32,427 bases of DNA from Bifidobacterium amazonense (GCF_018555435.2 NZ_JAFEJT020000036.1:1-32427); one strand, 5' to 3'. Shown: positions 1-7,634, numbered from the stretch's first letter. The notes: a model not told the origin generated them from the letters alone. Numbers and translations are program-made.

Positions 1-1
1 T

Positions 2-118
2 TCTCCACCAGCGAGTCGCGCGGGATCGAGATCAGCGAGCTCGGGCCGCTTTTCGGCTTGGTGAGCACGAGGATCGTGTCGGTGCGGAAGCCCTCGATGG
101 TCGAATCGTCGGAGCCGT
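2..118. repeat. Left arm of a 117-bp perfect inverted repeat
   Basis: Bases 2-118 are the exact reverse complement of 578-694 (paired positions sum to 696). Base 1 already mismatches its partner (695) and the match stops sharply at 118/119. Read on the minus strand the arm encodes the LCP core (GFRTDTILVL, SIPRDSLVE), but further upstream in that frame the sequence is not LCP-like and meets a stop at 258-260. It is therefore an LCP fragment and not an evident second gene. Confidence 0.95.
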
Positions 119-1344
119 CCCCGCAGCCGTTGCAGCCGCAAAGCTTCGCCCCGTCCGTCCCCTCCCGCGCCGCGCGCCGTTCCTCGGGCTCCTCCGGCAC
201 GATCGGCCGGCCGCCGCGCGCCGACGCCGAATCACGTCCGCAGCAGTCCGCGACGCATCATCGCGCCGCCGGCCACGAGCGGCATGCGGCACGTGCGGGC
301 TTCGGCTCCCCTGCGGGCGTCGCCGGCGCAACGCAGACGCGCAACGTCCCGGCGGGCGCCCGCGTCCATGCCCGGCGTCGCAGGCATCCGGCGCATATCC
401 TGTTCGGCGTGCTCGCCACGCTGGTCGTCCTGCTTGCGCTCGCCGTGTTCGGCGCGTGGAACTGGGTGGACGGCAATCTCACGAAGGCCTCATGGCTGAC
501 GGACGCCAAGGACACGTCGGGGGCCACGAGCTGGCTGCTGCTCGGCTCGGACAGGCGCGACGGCACCGAAGGCGTGAACGGCTCCGACGATTCGACCATC
601 GAGGGCTTCCGCACCGACACGATCCTCGTGCTCACCAAGCCGAAAAGCGGCCCGAGCTCGCTGATCTCGATCCCGCGCGACTCGCTGGTGGAGATCGACG
701 GCCAGTACATGAAGATCAATTCGGTCGATCAGGCGTACGGCAACCAGGCCCTGGTCGGCGAGGTCGAGCAGCTGACCGGACAGAAGATCGACCATGTGGC
801 CGAAATCCAGTTCGGCGGACTCAAGAACGTGGTCGATGCGATCGGCGGCGTGGAGCTGTGCTACGACCAGGACGTCAGCGACACGTATTCGGGCCTGGAA
901 TGGAAGTCCGGCTGCCATGAGGCGGACGGCACCACCGCGCTCGCGTTCTCCCGCATGCGCTACGCCGACCCGCAGGGCGATTTCGGGCGAGCCGCCCGGC
1001 AGAGGCAGGTCATCGCCGCGGTGATGAAGAAGGCGATGGGCGTCTCCACGCTGGCCAACCCGGCCAAGGTCGCCAAGCTGGCCTCCGCCGCGCTTGATTC
1101 GATCACCGTGGACGAGGACACGAACCCTTACACGCTGTGCGCGATGGCGCTCGCGTTCCGTGCCGCCACCGCGGACGGCGGCGTGACCGGCAGCGTCTAC
1201 TGGTCCGATCCCGATTATTACGTGGACGGCGTCGGCTCGAGCGTGCTGCTCGACGATTCCGCGAACACCGAGCTGTTCAGCCAGCTGGCCTCGGGCACGC
1301 ACAAGAGCGGCACCGTGGGCACATTGGCCGAATCGGCCAGCTGA
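58..1344 (+). CDS. LytR-CpsA-Psr (LCP) family cell-wall glycopolymer ligase, 5' end uncertain
   Basis: LCP proteins are membrane-anchored enzymes that attach glycopolymers to peptidoglycan outside the cell. A basic, Pro/Ser/Ala-rich cytoplasmic region is followed by one transmembrane helix (about residues 110-132 counted from base 58) and then the LCP domain, with LLLGSDRR, GFRTDTILVL, SIPRDSLVEI and the Arg-rich SRMRYADPQGDFGRAARQRQ stretch. These carry the conserved Asp and Arg residues that bind the lipid pyrophosphate. The C-terminus looks complete. The start is not settled: the TTG at 58 and everything up to base 118 lie inside an inverted copy of the gene's own interior (bases 578-694), so residues 1-20 are antisense-derived. 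The native N-terminus probably resembled the residues just after the junction (QPQSFAPS), but its start codon is not visible. The family call is secure; the 5' boundary is not. Confidence 0.85.
   Translation: MVSTRIVSVRKPSMVESSEPSPQPLQPQSFAPSVPSRAARRSSGSSGTIGRPPRADAESRPQQSATHHRAAGHERHAARAGFGSPAGVAGATQTRNVPAGARVHARRRRHPAHILFGVLATLVVLLALAVFGAWNWVDGNLTKASWLTDAKDTSGATSWLLLGSDRRDGTEGVNGSDDSTIEGFRTDTILVLTKPKSGPSSLISIPRDSLVEIDGQYMKINSVDQAYGNQALVGEVEQLTGQKIDHVAEIQFGGLKNVVDAIGGVELCYDQDVSDTYSGLEWKSGCHEADGTTALAFSRMRYADPQGDFGRAARQRQVIAAVMKKAMGVSTLANPAKVAKLASAALDSITVDEDTNPYTLCAMALAFRAATADGGVTGSVYWSDPDYYVDGVGSSVLLDDSANTELFSQLASGTHKSGTVGTLAESAS
578..694. repeat. Right arm of the 117-bp perfect inverted repeat, inside the LCP domain
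   Basis: This is the native copy. It encodes the LCP segment from GSDDSTIEG through SIPRDSLVE in frame with the rest of the protein. The spacer between the arms is 459 bp. It matches the left arm base for base, which is not expected of two diverged paralogues. Confidence 0.95.
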
Positions 1345-1359
1345 CGGCACCTGGGCCCA

Positions 1360-1380
1360 GTCGGGGCCGACGGCCCTGAC
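1360..1380 (+). terminator. Possible weak terminator hairpin after the LCP gene
   Basis: Bases 1360-1368 pair with 1372-1380 (nine pairs, one of them G-T) around a 3-nt loop, just after the LCP stop. No T-tract follows, and the gap to the next same-strand gene is only about 120 bp, so read-through is plausible. Confidence 0.3.
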
Positions 1381-1466
1381 ACGCGCGACACGCCGGCCGC
1401 CGACCATTCGACCACAGACCCCGTTCCGGCTTGCGTCCGGTGGCCGTCCGCGGCAGACTCGGCCGT

Positions 1467-3353
1467 ATGAACGACGGCAACGGCACCATCGACGGCACGC
1501 GACGACGCGCGGGCGGGGACACGACCCGCACGCTGTCCGTCGTCGCCGCGATCGCGCCGATCGGCGCGCAGCTGGTCATGCTGGTCGTCATGCTGATCGA
1601 ACGGCGATGGACGTTCGCGATGATGATCGTCCCCGGACTGCTCGGATGCGGGGCGTCCGCGCTGCTCGCCCTGTCCCGTCTCCGCGACGGACGTCGCCGA
1701 CCCGGAGACGGGGCCATGCCGGCGGCCGGCGACGGCCGGTCCCCGTCGGACGCGGACCCGTCACGGGAAGGCCCTCGCGTCGCGTTCGGCGCCATCGAAT
1801 CACGGACCTGGGAGTCGCTGGCGCTGCCCCCACCGGACGAGGAACCCCTGGCGTGGCGCCATATCGTCCGCCGCTGGCTGGAACCGCCGAGCATGGAGGC
1901 AGTCATCGGCATGTCGGCCGACGGCCCGTTCCCGCTCGACCTGTCGCGTCGCGGCCCGCATGCGCTGGTGGCCGGCACGACCGGCTCGGGCAAGTCGGTG
2001 CTGCTGCAGACATGGTGCCTGTCGCTGGCCTGCCGCAACCCGCCGAGCCGGCTGCGTTTCGTCTTCCTCGATTTCAAGGGCGGGTCGGCGTTCAGCGCGC
2101 TGGCCCGCATGCCCCATGTGGCCGGCAACGTGTGCGATCTCGATCTGGCGCATGCCACGCGCGCATTGGAGGCGCTTGAAGGCGAGCTGCGCCGGCGCGA
2201 GCGGCTGGTGGCCGAACACCATGCGGCGGACGTGGACCGTCTGGCCGATCCCCCTCCGCGGCTCATGATCGTGGTCGACGAGTTCCACGCGCTGCGCAGC
2301 CAGCTGCCGGACTATGTCGGCCGTCTGGTGCGCATCGCCGCGCTCGGCCGTTCGCTGGGCATGCATCTGGTCGCGTGCACGCAGAATCCGCAGGGTCAGG
2401 TCAGCGCGGACATGAAGGCGAACATCGCGGTCAACATCTGCCTGCGCGTACGCGATCCGATGCAGTCGCGGGAGCTGCTGGGCACATCGGACGCCGCATC
2501 CATCAGCCCGTCCCTGCCCGGCGCGGCCTACTGCTCGGACGGCGAGTCGCTCGAGGCGCTGCGCTGCTGCGAGGCGCGCGACATCGACGCCGCGGTCGAC
2601 GCCGTGCTGTCCGCGCAGCGGTTCTGCGCGCTGCCGCCGGCGGAGCCCCTGTTCAGCGCGCCGCTGCCGCGCCTCGCCGACGTGACGCCGATCATGGATG
2701 AGATGCGGTCAAGGGGAGGCGTCGAATCGGACGCAGTGCCGTTCGCCGTGTCCGACGACGGCGTGCGGCTGGGCACCGCGACGCTGTCGGTCATGCTCGG
2801 CAACGTCGCGGTCGTCGGCCAGCGCGGCCGCGGCAGATCGACGGTGCTGTCCGTCGTCGCCGCGATGCTGCGCGACGTGCCGTCCGTGCAGTTGCGCGTC
2901 AGCCGACGGGGCGCGCACGGCGTCGAATCGTCCATCGTGCGCGGCCCGGCGCGCGTGCTCACGGACGCCGATGCGGCCGCACGCACGCATGGCGCGGCGC
3001 CTCCCCCGCATCCGCGCATGGTCTGGCTCGCCGACGACGCCGACCCGCTGCTCGACCCGCTCGGCGACGACCCGCTGTGCGCCGAATTCCGTGCGGCGCT
3101 GCTCGACCCGGCGATCACCGTGGTCTTCACGGCGCTCACCATGCGGCACGTGCGCGTTCCGGAGCACTGCACGACGCGCATCGTCTTTCCCACCGGGGAC
3201 CGGCCGACGGATCTGTCGGCCGGCATCCCGTCCGATCTGCTGGCCCGATTCACTCCCGAGGATCTGGACACGCCGGGCCGGGCCGTGTTCCTCGACAGGG
3301 GACGCGCGACGCCGATCCAGTGCCTCCGCGAGGTCCCCCGCGCGATTCCATGA
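1467..3353 (+). CDS. FtsK/SpoIIIE-family ATPase resembling EccC/EssC of type VII secretion
   Basis: The 628-residue protein has two closely spaced hydrophobic segments near the N-terminus (about residues 20-65), then an FtsK/SpoIIIE motor domain. Walker A is GTTGSGKS (about 170-177) and Walker B is LMIVVDE (about 266-272). The DFKGGSAF stretch followed by MPHVAG, and LGMHLVACTQNP, are typical of EccC/EssC rather than chromosome-segregating FtsK. A second nucleotide-binding-like module follows: GQRGRGRS (about 451-458, Lys replaced by Arg) and VWLADDAD, so it is probably degenerate. There is no gamma DNA-binding domain. The ATG at 1467 is preferred over the TTG at 1431, although neither has a Shine-Dalgarno. 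No WXG100, EccB/D/E or mycosin gene is present in the window. It could power export of small proteins or act as a stand-alone motor; the substrate is unknown. Confidence 0.85.
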   Translation: MNDGNGTIDGTRRRAGGDTTRTLSVVAAIAPIGAQLVMLVVMLIERRWTFAMMIVPGLLGCGASALLALSRLRDGRRRPGDGAMPAAGDGRSPSDADPSREGPRVAFGAIESRTWESLALPPPDEEPLAWRHIVRRWLEPPSMEAVIGMSADGPFPLDLSRRGPHALVAGTTGSGKSVLLQTWCLSLACRNPPSRLRFVFLDFKGGSAFSALARMPHVAGNVCDLDLAHATRALEALEGELRRRERLVAEHHAADVDRLADPPPRLMIVVDEFHALRSQLPDYVGRLVRIAALGRSLGMHLVACTQNPQGQVSADMKANIAVNICLRVRDPMQSRELLGTSDAASISPSLPGAAYCSDGESLEALRCCEARDIDAAVDAVLSAQRFCALPPAEPLFSAPLPRLADVTPIMDEMRSRGGVESDAVPFAVSDDGVRLGTATLSVMLGNVAVVGQRGRGRSTVLSVVAAMLRDVPSVQLRVSRRGAHGVESSIVRGPARVLTDADAAARTHGAAPPPHPRMVWLADDADPLLDPLGDDPLCAEFRAALLDPAITVVFTALTMRHVRVPEHCTTRIVFPTGDRPTDLSAGIPSDLLARFTPEDLDTPGRAVFLDRGRATPIQCLREVPRAIP

Positions 3354-3363
3354 GCGAAACCTC

Positions 3364-3393
3364 TTGAAAAGTCGATGGTTTCGTGGTTATCTG
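3364..3393 (+). promoter_or_regulatory. Possible whiB-family gene promoter
   Basis: TTGAAA at 3364-3369 is followed after 18 nt by TATCTG at 3388-3393. The heptamer GTGGTTA occurs twice, at 3383-3389 and 3398-3404, straddling the expected start of transcription, and could be a regulator site. Fit to consensus is moderate. Confidence 0.35.
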
Positions 3394-3443
3394 TGTAGTG
3401 GTTACAAGACATGAGTCCTGTGGAACGAGGAAGGCGATACACG

Positions 3444-3719
3444 ATGAGCAGTGCTTTTGACTGGCGGGCCAAGGCGGCATGCCGAGACAAGGACCCGGAG
3501 CTGTTCTTCCCGGTCGGCAACACCGGCGCGGCATATCAGCAGATCGAGGAGGCCAAGGCCGTCTGCCGCACCTGCAAGGTCATCGACGCGTGCCTGAAAT
3601 GCGCGTTGGACACCAATCAGGACTACGGCGTGTGGGGCGGCCTGAGCGAGGACGAACGTCGCGCGCTCAAGCGCCGTGCGATGCGCGCCCGCCGTTCTCA
3701 GGCGCTGCAGCAGATCTGA
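3444..3719 (+). CDS. WhiB-family iron-sulfur transcriptional regulator
   Basis: Wbl proteins bind a [4Fe-4S] cluster and control transcription, usually together with the primary sigma factor; they occur in Actinobacteria and their phages. This 91-residue protein has four cysteines in the Wbl pattern: one near residue 12, the pair in VCRTC, and one in CLKCAL. The turn motif GVWGGLSEDERR and a basic tail (KRRAMRARRSQ) follow. The start at 3444 is chosen because GAGGAAGG at 3427-3434 lies 9 nt upstream; the in-frame ATG at 3411 has no such site. Composition suggests a WhiB2/WhmD-like role in division or septation, but the subgroup cannot be fixed by reading alone. It ends just before a strong hairpin facing the convergent kinase gene. 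Confidence 0.93.
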   Translation: MSSAFDWRAKAACRDKDPELFFPVGNTGAAYQQIEEAKAVCRTCKVIDACLKCALDTNQDYGVWGGLSEDERRALKRRAMRARRSQALQQI

Positions 3720-3814
3720 TCCGGCCGATCGGGTCGGCTGCCACGGGTGTGCGCCGGTCGGCGATTCCGGCGGTCGGCGGCATAACGCCGACGCCACGCG
3801 GCATATGCGCGTTC

Positions 3815-3860
3815 GATACAGGAAAGCCCACGGGTTCGTTCCCGTGGGCTTTCCTGTATC
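3815..3860. terminator. Bidirectional terminator hairpin between whiB-like gene and pdtaS
   Basis: A perfect 20-bp stem (3815-3834 with 3841-3860) closes a 6-nt loop and ends 2 bp from the stop codon of the convergent kinase gene. No T-run follows on either strand, but the 3' arm is pyrimidine-rich. It lies between two convergent genes and can serve both. Confidence 0.8.
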
Positions 3861-3862
3861 CG

Positions 3863-5350
3863 CTACTCCTCCTGGGCCGCGCGCAGCTTCATGTCGAGCA
3901 CCACGCGCGTGCCGCCCTCGCGGCGCGGCTCCCAATGCACGCTGCCGCCGAAGTCGTTGGTCACGAACGTGTTGATGATCTGCGTGCCGAGGCCGGAGCC
4001 GCTCGAACGGGCCATGCCGTTCTTCTCCTCATGGTCGAGGCCGGAACCGTCGTCCTCGACGACCACGTTGAGGTTCGCCCCGGAACGGCCCACGGAGATG
4101 ACGATGTGGCCTTCCTTGCGTCCTTCGAAGCCGTGTTCGACCGCGTTGGTGATCAGCTCGGTGAGCACGAGCGACAGCGGCGTGGCGTCCTGCGCGGGCA
4201 TCATGCCGAACTGGCCGACGTATTCGATGCTGATGTGCTGGTCGCGCATGGTGGCCAGGTCCACGCTCATCTTGAGCAGGTTGGAGATGACCTTGTCGAA
4301 GTCGACGATCTCGTCGGCGGTCTGGCTCAGGCCCTCGTGCACCATCGCGATGGTCTGCACGCGGCGCTGCGCCTCCTCGAGCTCCTTCTTGACCTCCTCG
4401 GACCTGGTCTTGCGCGCCTGCAGACGCAGCAGCGCGGAGACCGCCTGCAGGTTGTTCTTGACGCGGTGGTGGATCTCGGAGATCGTCGCGTCCTTGGTCT
4501 GCAGCTCCTCTTCGCGGCGGCGCAGCTCGGTCACGTCGCGGCACAGGATGATCGCGCCGGTGCGCCCGTTCGTGCCGTACAGCGGCATGGAGCGCATGGA
4601 GACCGCGGACCGGTTCGCGTTGAGTTCGGAGTCGATGGCCGCCTTGCCGCTCAGGACCAGCGGCAACGACTCGGGCAGCAGGTCGTTCTCGTGCAGCAGC
4701 TGCGTGCCGACCTCGCTCAGCAGCTTGCCCTGCATGGTCTCGAGCGAGCCGAGACGGCGGAAGCAGCTGATCGCGTTCGGCGAGGCGTAGCGGACCACGC
4801 CGTCCTCGGCGAGCACGATGAAGCCGTCGGAGACGCGCGCGATGTGCCGCTGGCTCATCACCGAATCGGTGTAGGGGAACTGGCCGCGCGGGATCATCTC
4901 GTACAGCTGCTTGCCCGCGTTGATGCTTTCGGATTCGTTGCGGCCGTTGGATTCGCGCGTGGCCATGTTGGTCTCGCGCACCACCAGGCCGAGCGTCTTG
5001 CCGTTGTGGCGCACCGGCGCGTACACGTTGCACACGGTGGACTTGCCGACGTTGCGCAGCACGGTGGAGCGGAACACCACCTCGGAGCTCATGGCCGCGT
5101 CGAGCTCGCCGATCATGTCCTCGGGGGCGAGGTCGCCGACCACGTCCTCGGTGCGCAGCGTGGAGACGGTGGACGGACGGCACTGCCCGGCCACCACGTA
5201 GTGGCCGTTGCCGTCCTGCACGATAAGCAGCAGGTCGGCGAAGCTCAGGTCTGCGATGACCTGCCAGTCGCCCACCAGATGGTGGAGCCATTCGCGGTCC
5301 TCCGCGTCGAAATCGGGTCGTGTAGCGAGTACTTGTGTGAAATCTGCCAT
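3863..5350 (-). CDS. pdtaS: PdtaS-like cytosolic sensor histidine kinase (HisKA_2)
   Basis: The 495-residue kinase has no membrane segment. Its N-terminal part (about 1-130, with WLHHLVGDWQVIADLSFADLLL) matches the GAF-like sensor region of actinobacterial PdtaS. A PAS domain follows (about 165-280), then the HisKA_2 phosphoacceptor motif EIHHRVKNNLQAVSALLRLQ (about 290), and an HATPase domain with ELITNAVEHGF, DDGSGL and GSGLGTQII. In mycobacteria PdtaS phosphorylates PdtaR, an ANTAR RNA-binding response regulator, which is encoded elsewhere; no ANTAR protein is seen here. The start at 5350 (MADFTQ) gives the expected N-terminus, though GGAGG lies only 2 nt upstream; the in-frame ATGs at 5359 and 5362 are alternatives. 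Confidence 0.9.
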   Translation of the reverse strand: MADFTQVLATRPDFDAEDREWLHHLVGDWQVIADLSFADLLLIVQDGNGHYVVAGQCRPSTVSTLRTEDVVGDLAPEDMIGELDAAMSSEVVFRSTVLRNVGKSTVCNVYAPVRHNGKTLGLVVRETNMATRESNGRNESESINAGKQLYEMIPRGQFPYTDSVMSQRHIARVSDGFIVLAEDGVVRYASPNAISCFRRLGSLETMQGKLLSEVGTQLLHENDLLPESLPLVLSGKAAIDSELNANRSAVSMRSMPLYGTNGRTGAIILCRDVTELRRREEELQTKDATISEIHHRVKNNLQAVSALLRLQARKTRSEEVKKELEEAQRRVQTIAMVHEGLSQTADEIVDFDKVISNLLKMSVDLATMRDQHISIEYVGQFGMMPAQDATPLSLVLTELITNAVEHGFEGRKEGHIVISVGRSGANLNVVVEDDGSGLDHEEKNGMARSSGSGLGTQIINTFVTNDFGGSVHWEPRREGGTRVVLDMKLRAAQEE

Positions 5351-5435
5351 GTCCTCCATCATACGCAACCATGCGCGCCGGCAGGACGCACGGCCCGCGC
5401 CCGTCACGGCATGTCGAGCGGGCATGGACACGGCC

Positions 5436-5463
5436 TTGACAAACACAGTGGTTACGTTATCGT
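5436..5463 (+). promoter_or_regulatory. Sigma-70-type promoter of the PAQR/hemolysin III gene
   Basis: A perfect -35 box TTGACA (5436-5441), a 16-nt spacer and TATCGT (5458-5463) as the -10 box. The -10 lies inside the first of three operator-like repeats, so a bound repressor would block the promoter. Confidence 0.75.
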
Positions 5464-5495
5464 AGGTTACGGTAGCGTAAGTTACTGGCGTACGG
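5451..5495 (+). repeat. Three tandem 15-bp operator-like repeats
   Basis: Units begin with GTTAC at 5451, 5466 and 5481, exactly 15 bp apart. Unit 2 contains the perfect inverted repeat TTACG-GTAG-CGTAA, unit 1 the near-perfect TTACG-TTAT-CGTAG, and unit 3 is decayed. The dyad resembles TetR-family operators. The array covers the -10 box and the presumed transcription start of the PAQR gene. Confidence 0.75.
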
Positions 5496-5544
5496 CGACG
5501 CCGATATCGGACTCGCATGTCCGTACATGTCGATGGGAGGAACG

Positions 5545-6450
5545 ATGGCAGTCTCCGAAGAGGAGGTCGCACGCAAACGCGCGGCCATAACGGCGGCGCG
5601 CGACGCCGCGACCAAGGCGCGTGAGGCGGCATTGCAGGCCAAGGCCGACGCGGTGCGCGTCAAGGCGCAGGCCAAGGCCGAACGCATCCGCCGGCATGGC
5701 GAGGAGAAGGCGCTCGCGGTCATCGCCAAGGCGGAGACGCGCGCGGCCCGGCTCGAGGGCATCTCCCCCGCCGAAGTCGAACGCAAGATCCGCCTCGACG
5801 TGCACGGACGGCCCAAGCCGCTGCTCAGGGGCTGGATCCACGCGGTCGCCACGCCACTCGCGCTCGCCGCGGGCATCGTGCTCATCTGCCTCGCGCAGGG
5901 AGCCGGTCTCAAATGGGCGTGCGCCGTGTTCATGACATGCTCCCTGGTGCTGTTCGGCAATTCGGCCGCCTACCATCTGGGCGACTGGTCGCCGCGCGTC
6001 ACCGATGTGCTGCGCCGCATCGACCACATGAACATCTTCCTGCTCATCGCCGGCACGTACACGCCCGTCTCGTTCGCGCTCGCACCGCACTGGCGCGACG
6101 CGATCATCGCCGGCATGTGGATCTGCACGCTGGTCGCGCTCGTCATCCACGTGATCTGTATCGGCGCGCCCCGATGGCTGTACGTGATCGTCTACATCAT
6201 CTTCGGCGTGTCCGGAGTCGCGTTCATGAGCCTGTTCTGGACCTCGCCGTACGCGGGTCCGACCGTCGTGATCCTGCTGGCGGCCGGCGGCGCGTGCTAC
6301 ATCGCCGGCGCGATCGTCTACGGGCTGCGCAAGCCCGACCCATGGCCGCGCGTGTTCGGCTTCCACGAGATCTTCCACACCGGCACCGTCGCCGGATATG
6401 CCTGTCATATGGTCGCGATCTACATGGTGATCGTCAGCCTGTGGCATTGA
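5545..6450 (+). CDS. PAQR / hemolysin III family membrane protein with N-terminal coiled-coil extension
   Basis: The C-terminal ~215 residues form a seven-helix PAQR/hemolysin III domain. It carries the family signatures NSAAYHLGDW, DHMNIFLLIAGTYTP and FHEIFHTGTVAGYACHM, whose Ser, Asp and His residues make up the putative zinc or hydrolase site. Bacterial members of about 210-220 residues (YqfA type) are of uncertain function, with links to membrane lipid homeostasis. Here an Ala/Lys/Arg/Glu-rich extension of about 80 residues, predicted to form a long helix or coiled coil, precedes the domain. The start at 5545 is chosen because GGGAGG at 5535-5540 lies 4 nt upstream; ATG 5527 has no such site. 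The promoter and repeats upstream suggest repression by a TetR-type protein not encoded next to it. Confidence 0.9.
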   Translation: MAVSEEEVARKRAAITAARDAATKAREAALQAKADAVRVKAQAKAERIRRHGEEKALAVIAKAETRAARLEGISPAEVERKIRLDVHGRPKPLLRGWIHAVATPLALAAGIVLICLAQGAGLKWACAVFMTCSLVLFGNSAAYHLGDWSPRVTDVLRRIDHMNIFLLIAGTYTPVSFALAPHWRDAIIAGMWICTLVALVIHVICIGAPRWLYVIVYIIFGVSGVAFMSLFWTSPYAGPTVVILLAAGGACYIAGAIVYGLRKPDPWPRVFGFHEIFHTGTVAGYACHMVAIYMVIVSLWH

Positions 6451-6550
6451 CGCCGCGTGCGGGCCGTTCGAGTGGACGGCCATACGGACGGCCCGCACGA
6501 CGCGCGACGGATGCCATCAGATGCCGGCACACGATGTGACCGGGCGCAAC

Positions 6551-6609
6551 ATACGAGGAAGGGGGTTCTTCCACGGGAACAAACCGTGGGAGAACCCCCT
6601 TCCTCGTAT
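6551..6609. terminator. Long bidirectional terminator hairpin between PAQR gene and greA
   Basis: A 19-bp perfect stem (6551-6569 with 6591-6609) continues through one T-G pair into six more pairs (6571-6576 with 6584-6589), closing a 7-nt loop. It lies between convergent genes. No T-tract is present, but the 3' arm is pyrimidine-rich. The rest of the 204-bp intergenic region holds nothing else that I recognise. Confidence 0.85.
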
Positions 6610-6654
6610 GCAAGACGCGCAAAACGTCCGTGAGCAGGATGCGTGCGTCAGCCG

Positions 6655-7134
6655 TCACTCGACCGGCTTGGCCTCCTTGATGGTCACGCTGATCGTGCGG
6701 CCGTTGGGGGCCTGGTAGCTGACCGTGTCGCCTTGCTTGGCGCCCATGATGGCCTTGCCGATCGGCGAGTCCTCGCTGAGCACGTCGTACTTGGTGACGG
6801 ACGCCATGTCGCGCGCGCCGAGCACGTACGTCATCTCGTTGCCGGCCAGTTCGATGGTCACCAGCGAGCCGTTGCCGACGGTGCCGGCCTTCGGGGCCTC
6901 GACGATGACCGCGTTGCGCAGCTTGACGATGAGCTCGTTGATGCGGCCCTCGTTCTTGCTCTGCTCCTCGCGGGCGGCCTGGTAGCCGCCGTTCTCGGAC
7001 AGGTCGCCCTCGGCGCGGGCGGCGGCGATGCGCTTGGTGATCTCGTCGCGGTACTGGCCCTCGCGGTAGGCGAGTTCGTCCTTCAGCTTGTCATACGCGT
7101 CCTGCGTGAGCGGGACGGCCTTTTCTTCACCCAT
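6655..7134 (-). CDS. greA: Transcription elongation factor GreA
   Basis: GreA inserts its coiled-coil tip into the RNA polymerase secondary channel and stimulates cleavage of backtracked RNA. The 159-residue length fits the family. The N-terminal coiled coil carries the tip motif RAEGDLSENGGYQAAREEQ, with the acidic residues needed for cleavage, and the C-terminal FKBP-like domain contains SPIGKAIMGAKQGD. The start at 7134 has GGGAGGA a few bases upstream. The gene lies just downstream of the FKBP gene on the same strand, separated by a good intrinsic terminator, so it probably has its own promoter (possible -10 TACACT at 7166-7171). Confidence 0.97.
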   Translation of the reverse strand: MGEEKAVPLTQDAYDKLKDELAYREGQYRDEITKRIAAARAEGDLSENGGYQAAREEQSKNEGRINELIVKLRNAVIVEAPKAGTVGNGSLVTIELAGNEMTYVLGARDMASVTKYDVLSEDSPIGKAIMGAKQGDTVSYQAPNGRTISVTIKEAKPVE

Positions 7135-7173
7135 GATGTCCTCCCTTGGTTGGGTCTGTTGAGTCAGTGTACG

Positions 7174-7199
7174 AAAAAAGCGCCGACTTGCGCCGGCGC
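7174..7199 (-). terminator. Intrinsic terminator of the FKBP gene
   Basis: On the minus strand, GCGCCG (7199-7194) pairs with CGGCGC (7185-7180) across an 8-nt loop and is followed directly by six T residues (7179-7174). This is the most classical rho-independent terminator in the window. Confidence 0.9.
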
Positions 7200-7229
7200 G
7201 TCCGCTTGCTGGACGGGAATCCCCGTGGC

Positions 7230-7634
7230 TCAGCGGGTCGAGATGATGTCGATGACGAACACGAGCGTGTCGCCGCCGCCGATGCCGGCCTGCGGGACGC
7301 CGCGCGAACCGTAGCCGTACTCCGGCGGGATGGAGACGACCAGACGGGAGCCGACGTTGTGGCCCGGCACGGTCTGATCCCAGCCCTTGATGACCTGGCC
7401 GACGCCGATGCCGAAGCTGGCCGGCTGGTGACGGGCGAAGCTCGAATCGAACGGATCGCTCTTGCCCCACACGACGCCGTGGTAGTTGACGGTCACGGTG
7501 TCGCCGCGGCGCACGATCGGGCCGTCGCCTTCGACGAGCTCGACGACCTTGAGGCCGGCGGGAGCGTCGCCCTCGAACTCGATGGTCGGCGTGGCGCCGA
7601 ATTCGGCGTTGACCTTGGGCATGTTCGATGCCAT
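7230..7634 (-). CDS. FKBP-type peptidyl-prolyl cis-trans isomerase
   Basis: A 134-residue single-domain FKBP without signal peptide, predicted to be cytosolic. It catalyses cis-trans isomerisation of Xaa-Pro bonds during protein folding. Visible landmarks are DTVTVNYHGVVW, the FDSSF loop, FGIGVGQVIKGWDQ with the conserved active-site Trp, GSRLVVSIPPEYGYG, and the final DTLVFVIDII strand. AAGGAGGAA upstream of the ATG at 7634 fixes the start. A promoter is visible upstream and a T-tracted terminator downstream, so it is probably monocistronic. Confidence 0.96.
   Translation of the reverse strand: MASNMPKVNAEFGATPTIEFEGDAPAGLKVVELVEGDGPIVRRGDTVTVNYHGVVWGKSDPFDSSFARHQPASFGIGVGQVIKGWDQTVPGHNVGSRLVVSIPPEYGYGSRGVPQAGIGGGDTLVFVIDIISTR

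Noticed and set aside
1..257. A divergent second LCP gene on the minus strand
   Set aside because: Only the inverted-repeat arm is LCP-like. Upstream in that frame there is no LGSD motif or transmembrane segment, and a stop lies at 258-260.
3479..5590. A 703-codon + strand frame across whiB-like and pdtaS
   Set aside because: It runs out of frame through the whiB-like gene and a terminator hairpin, then antisense through the kinase gene, with no recognisable domain.
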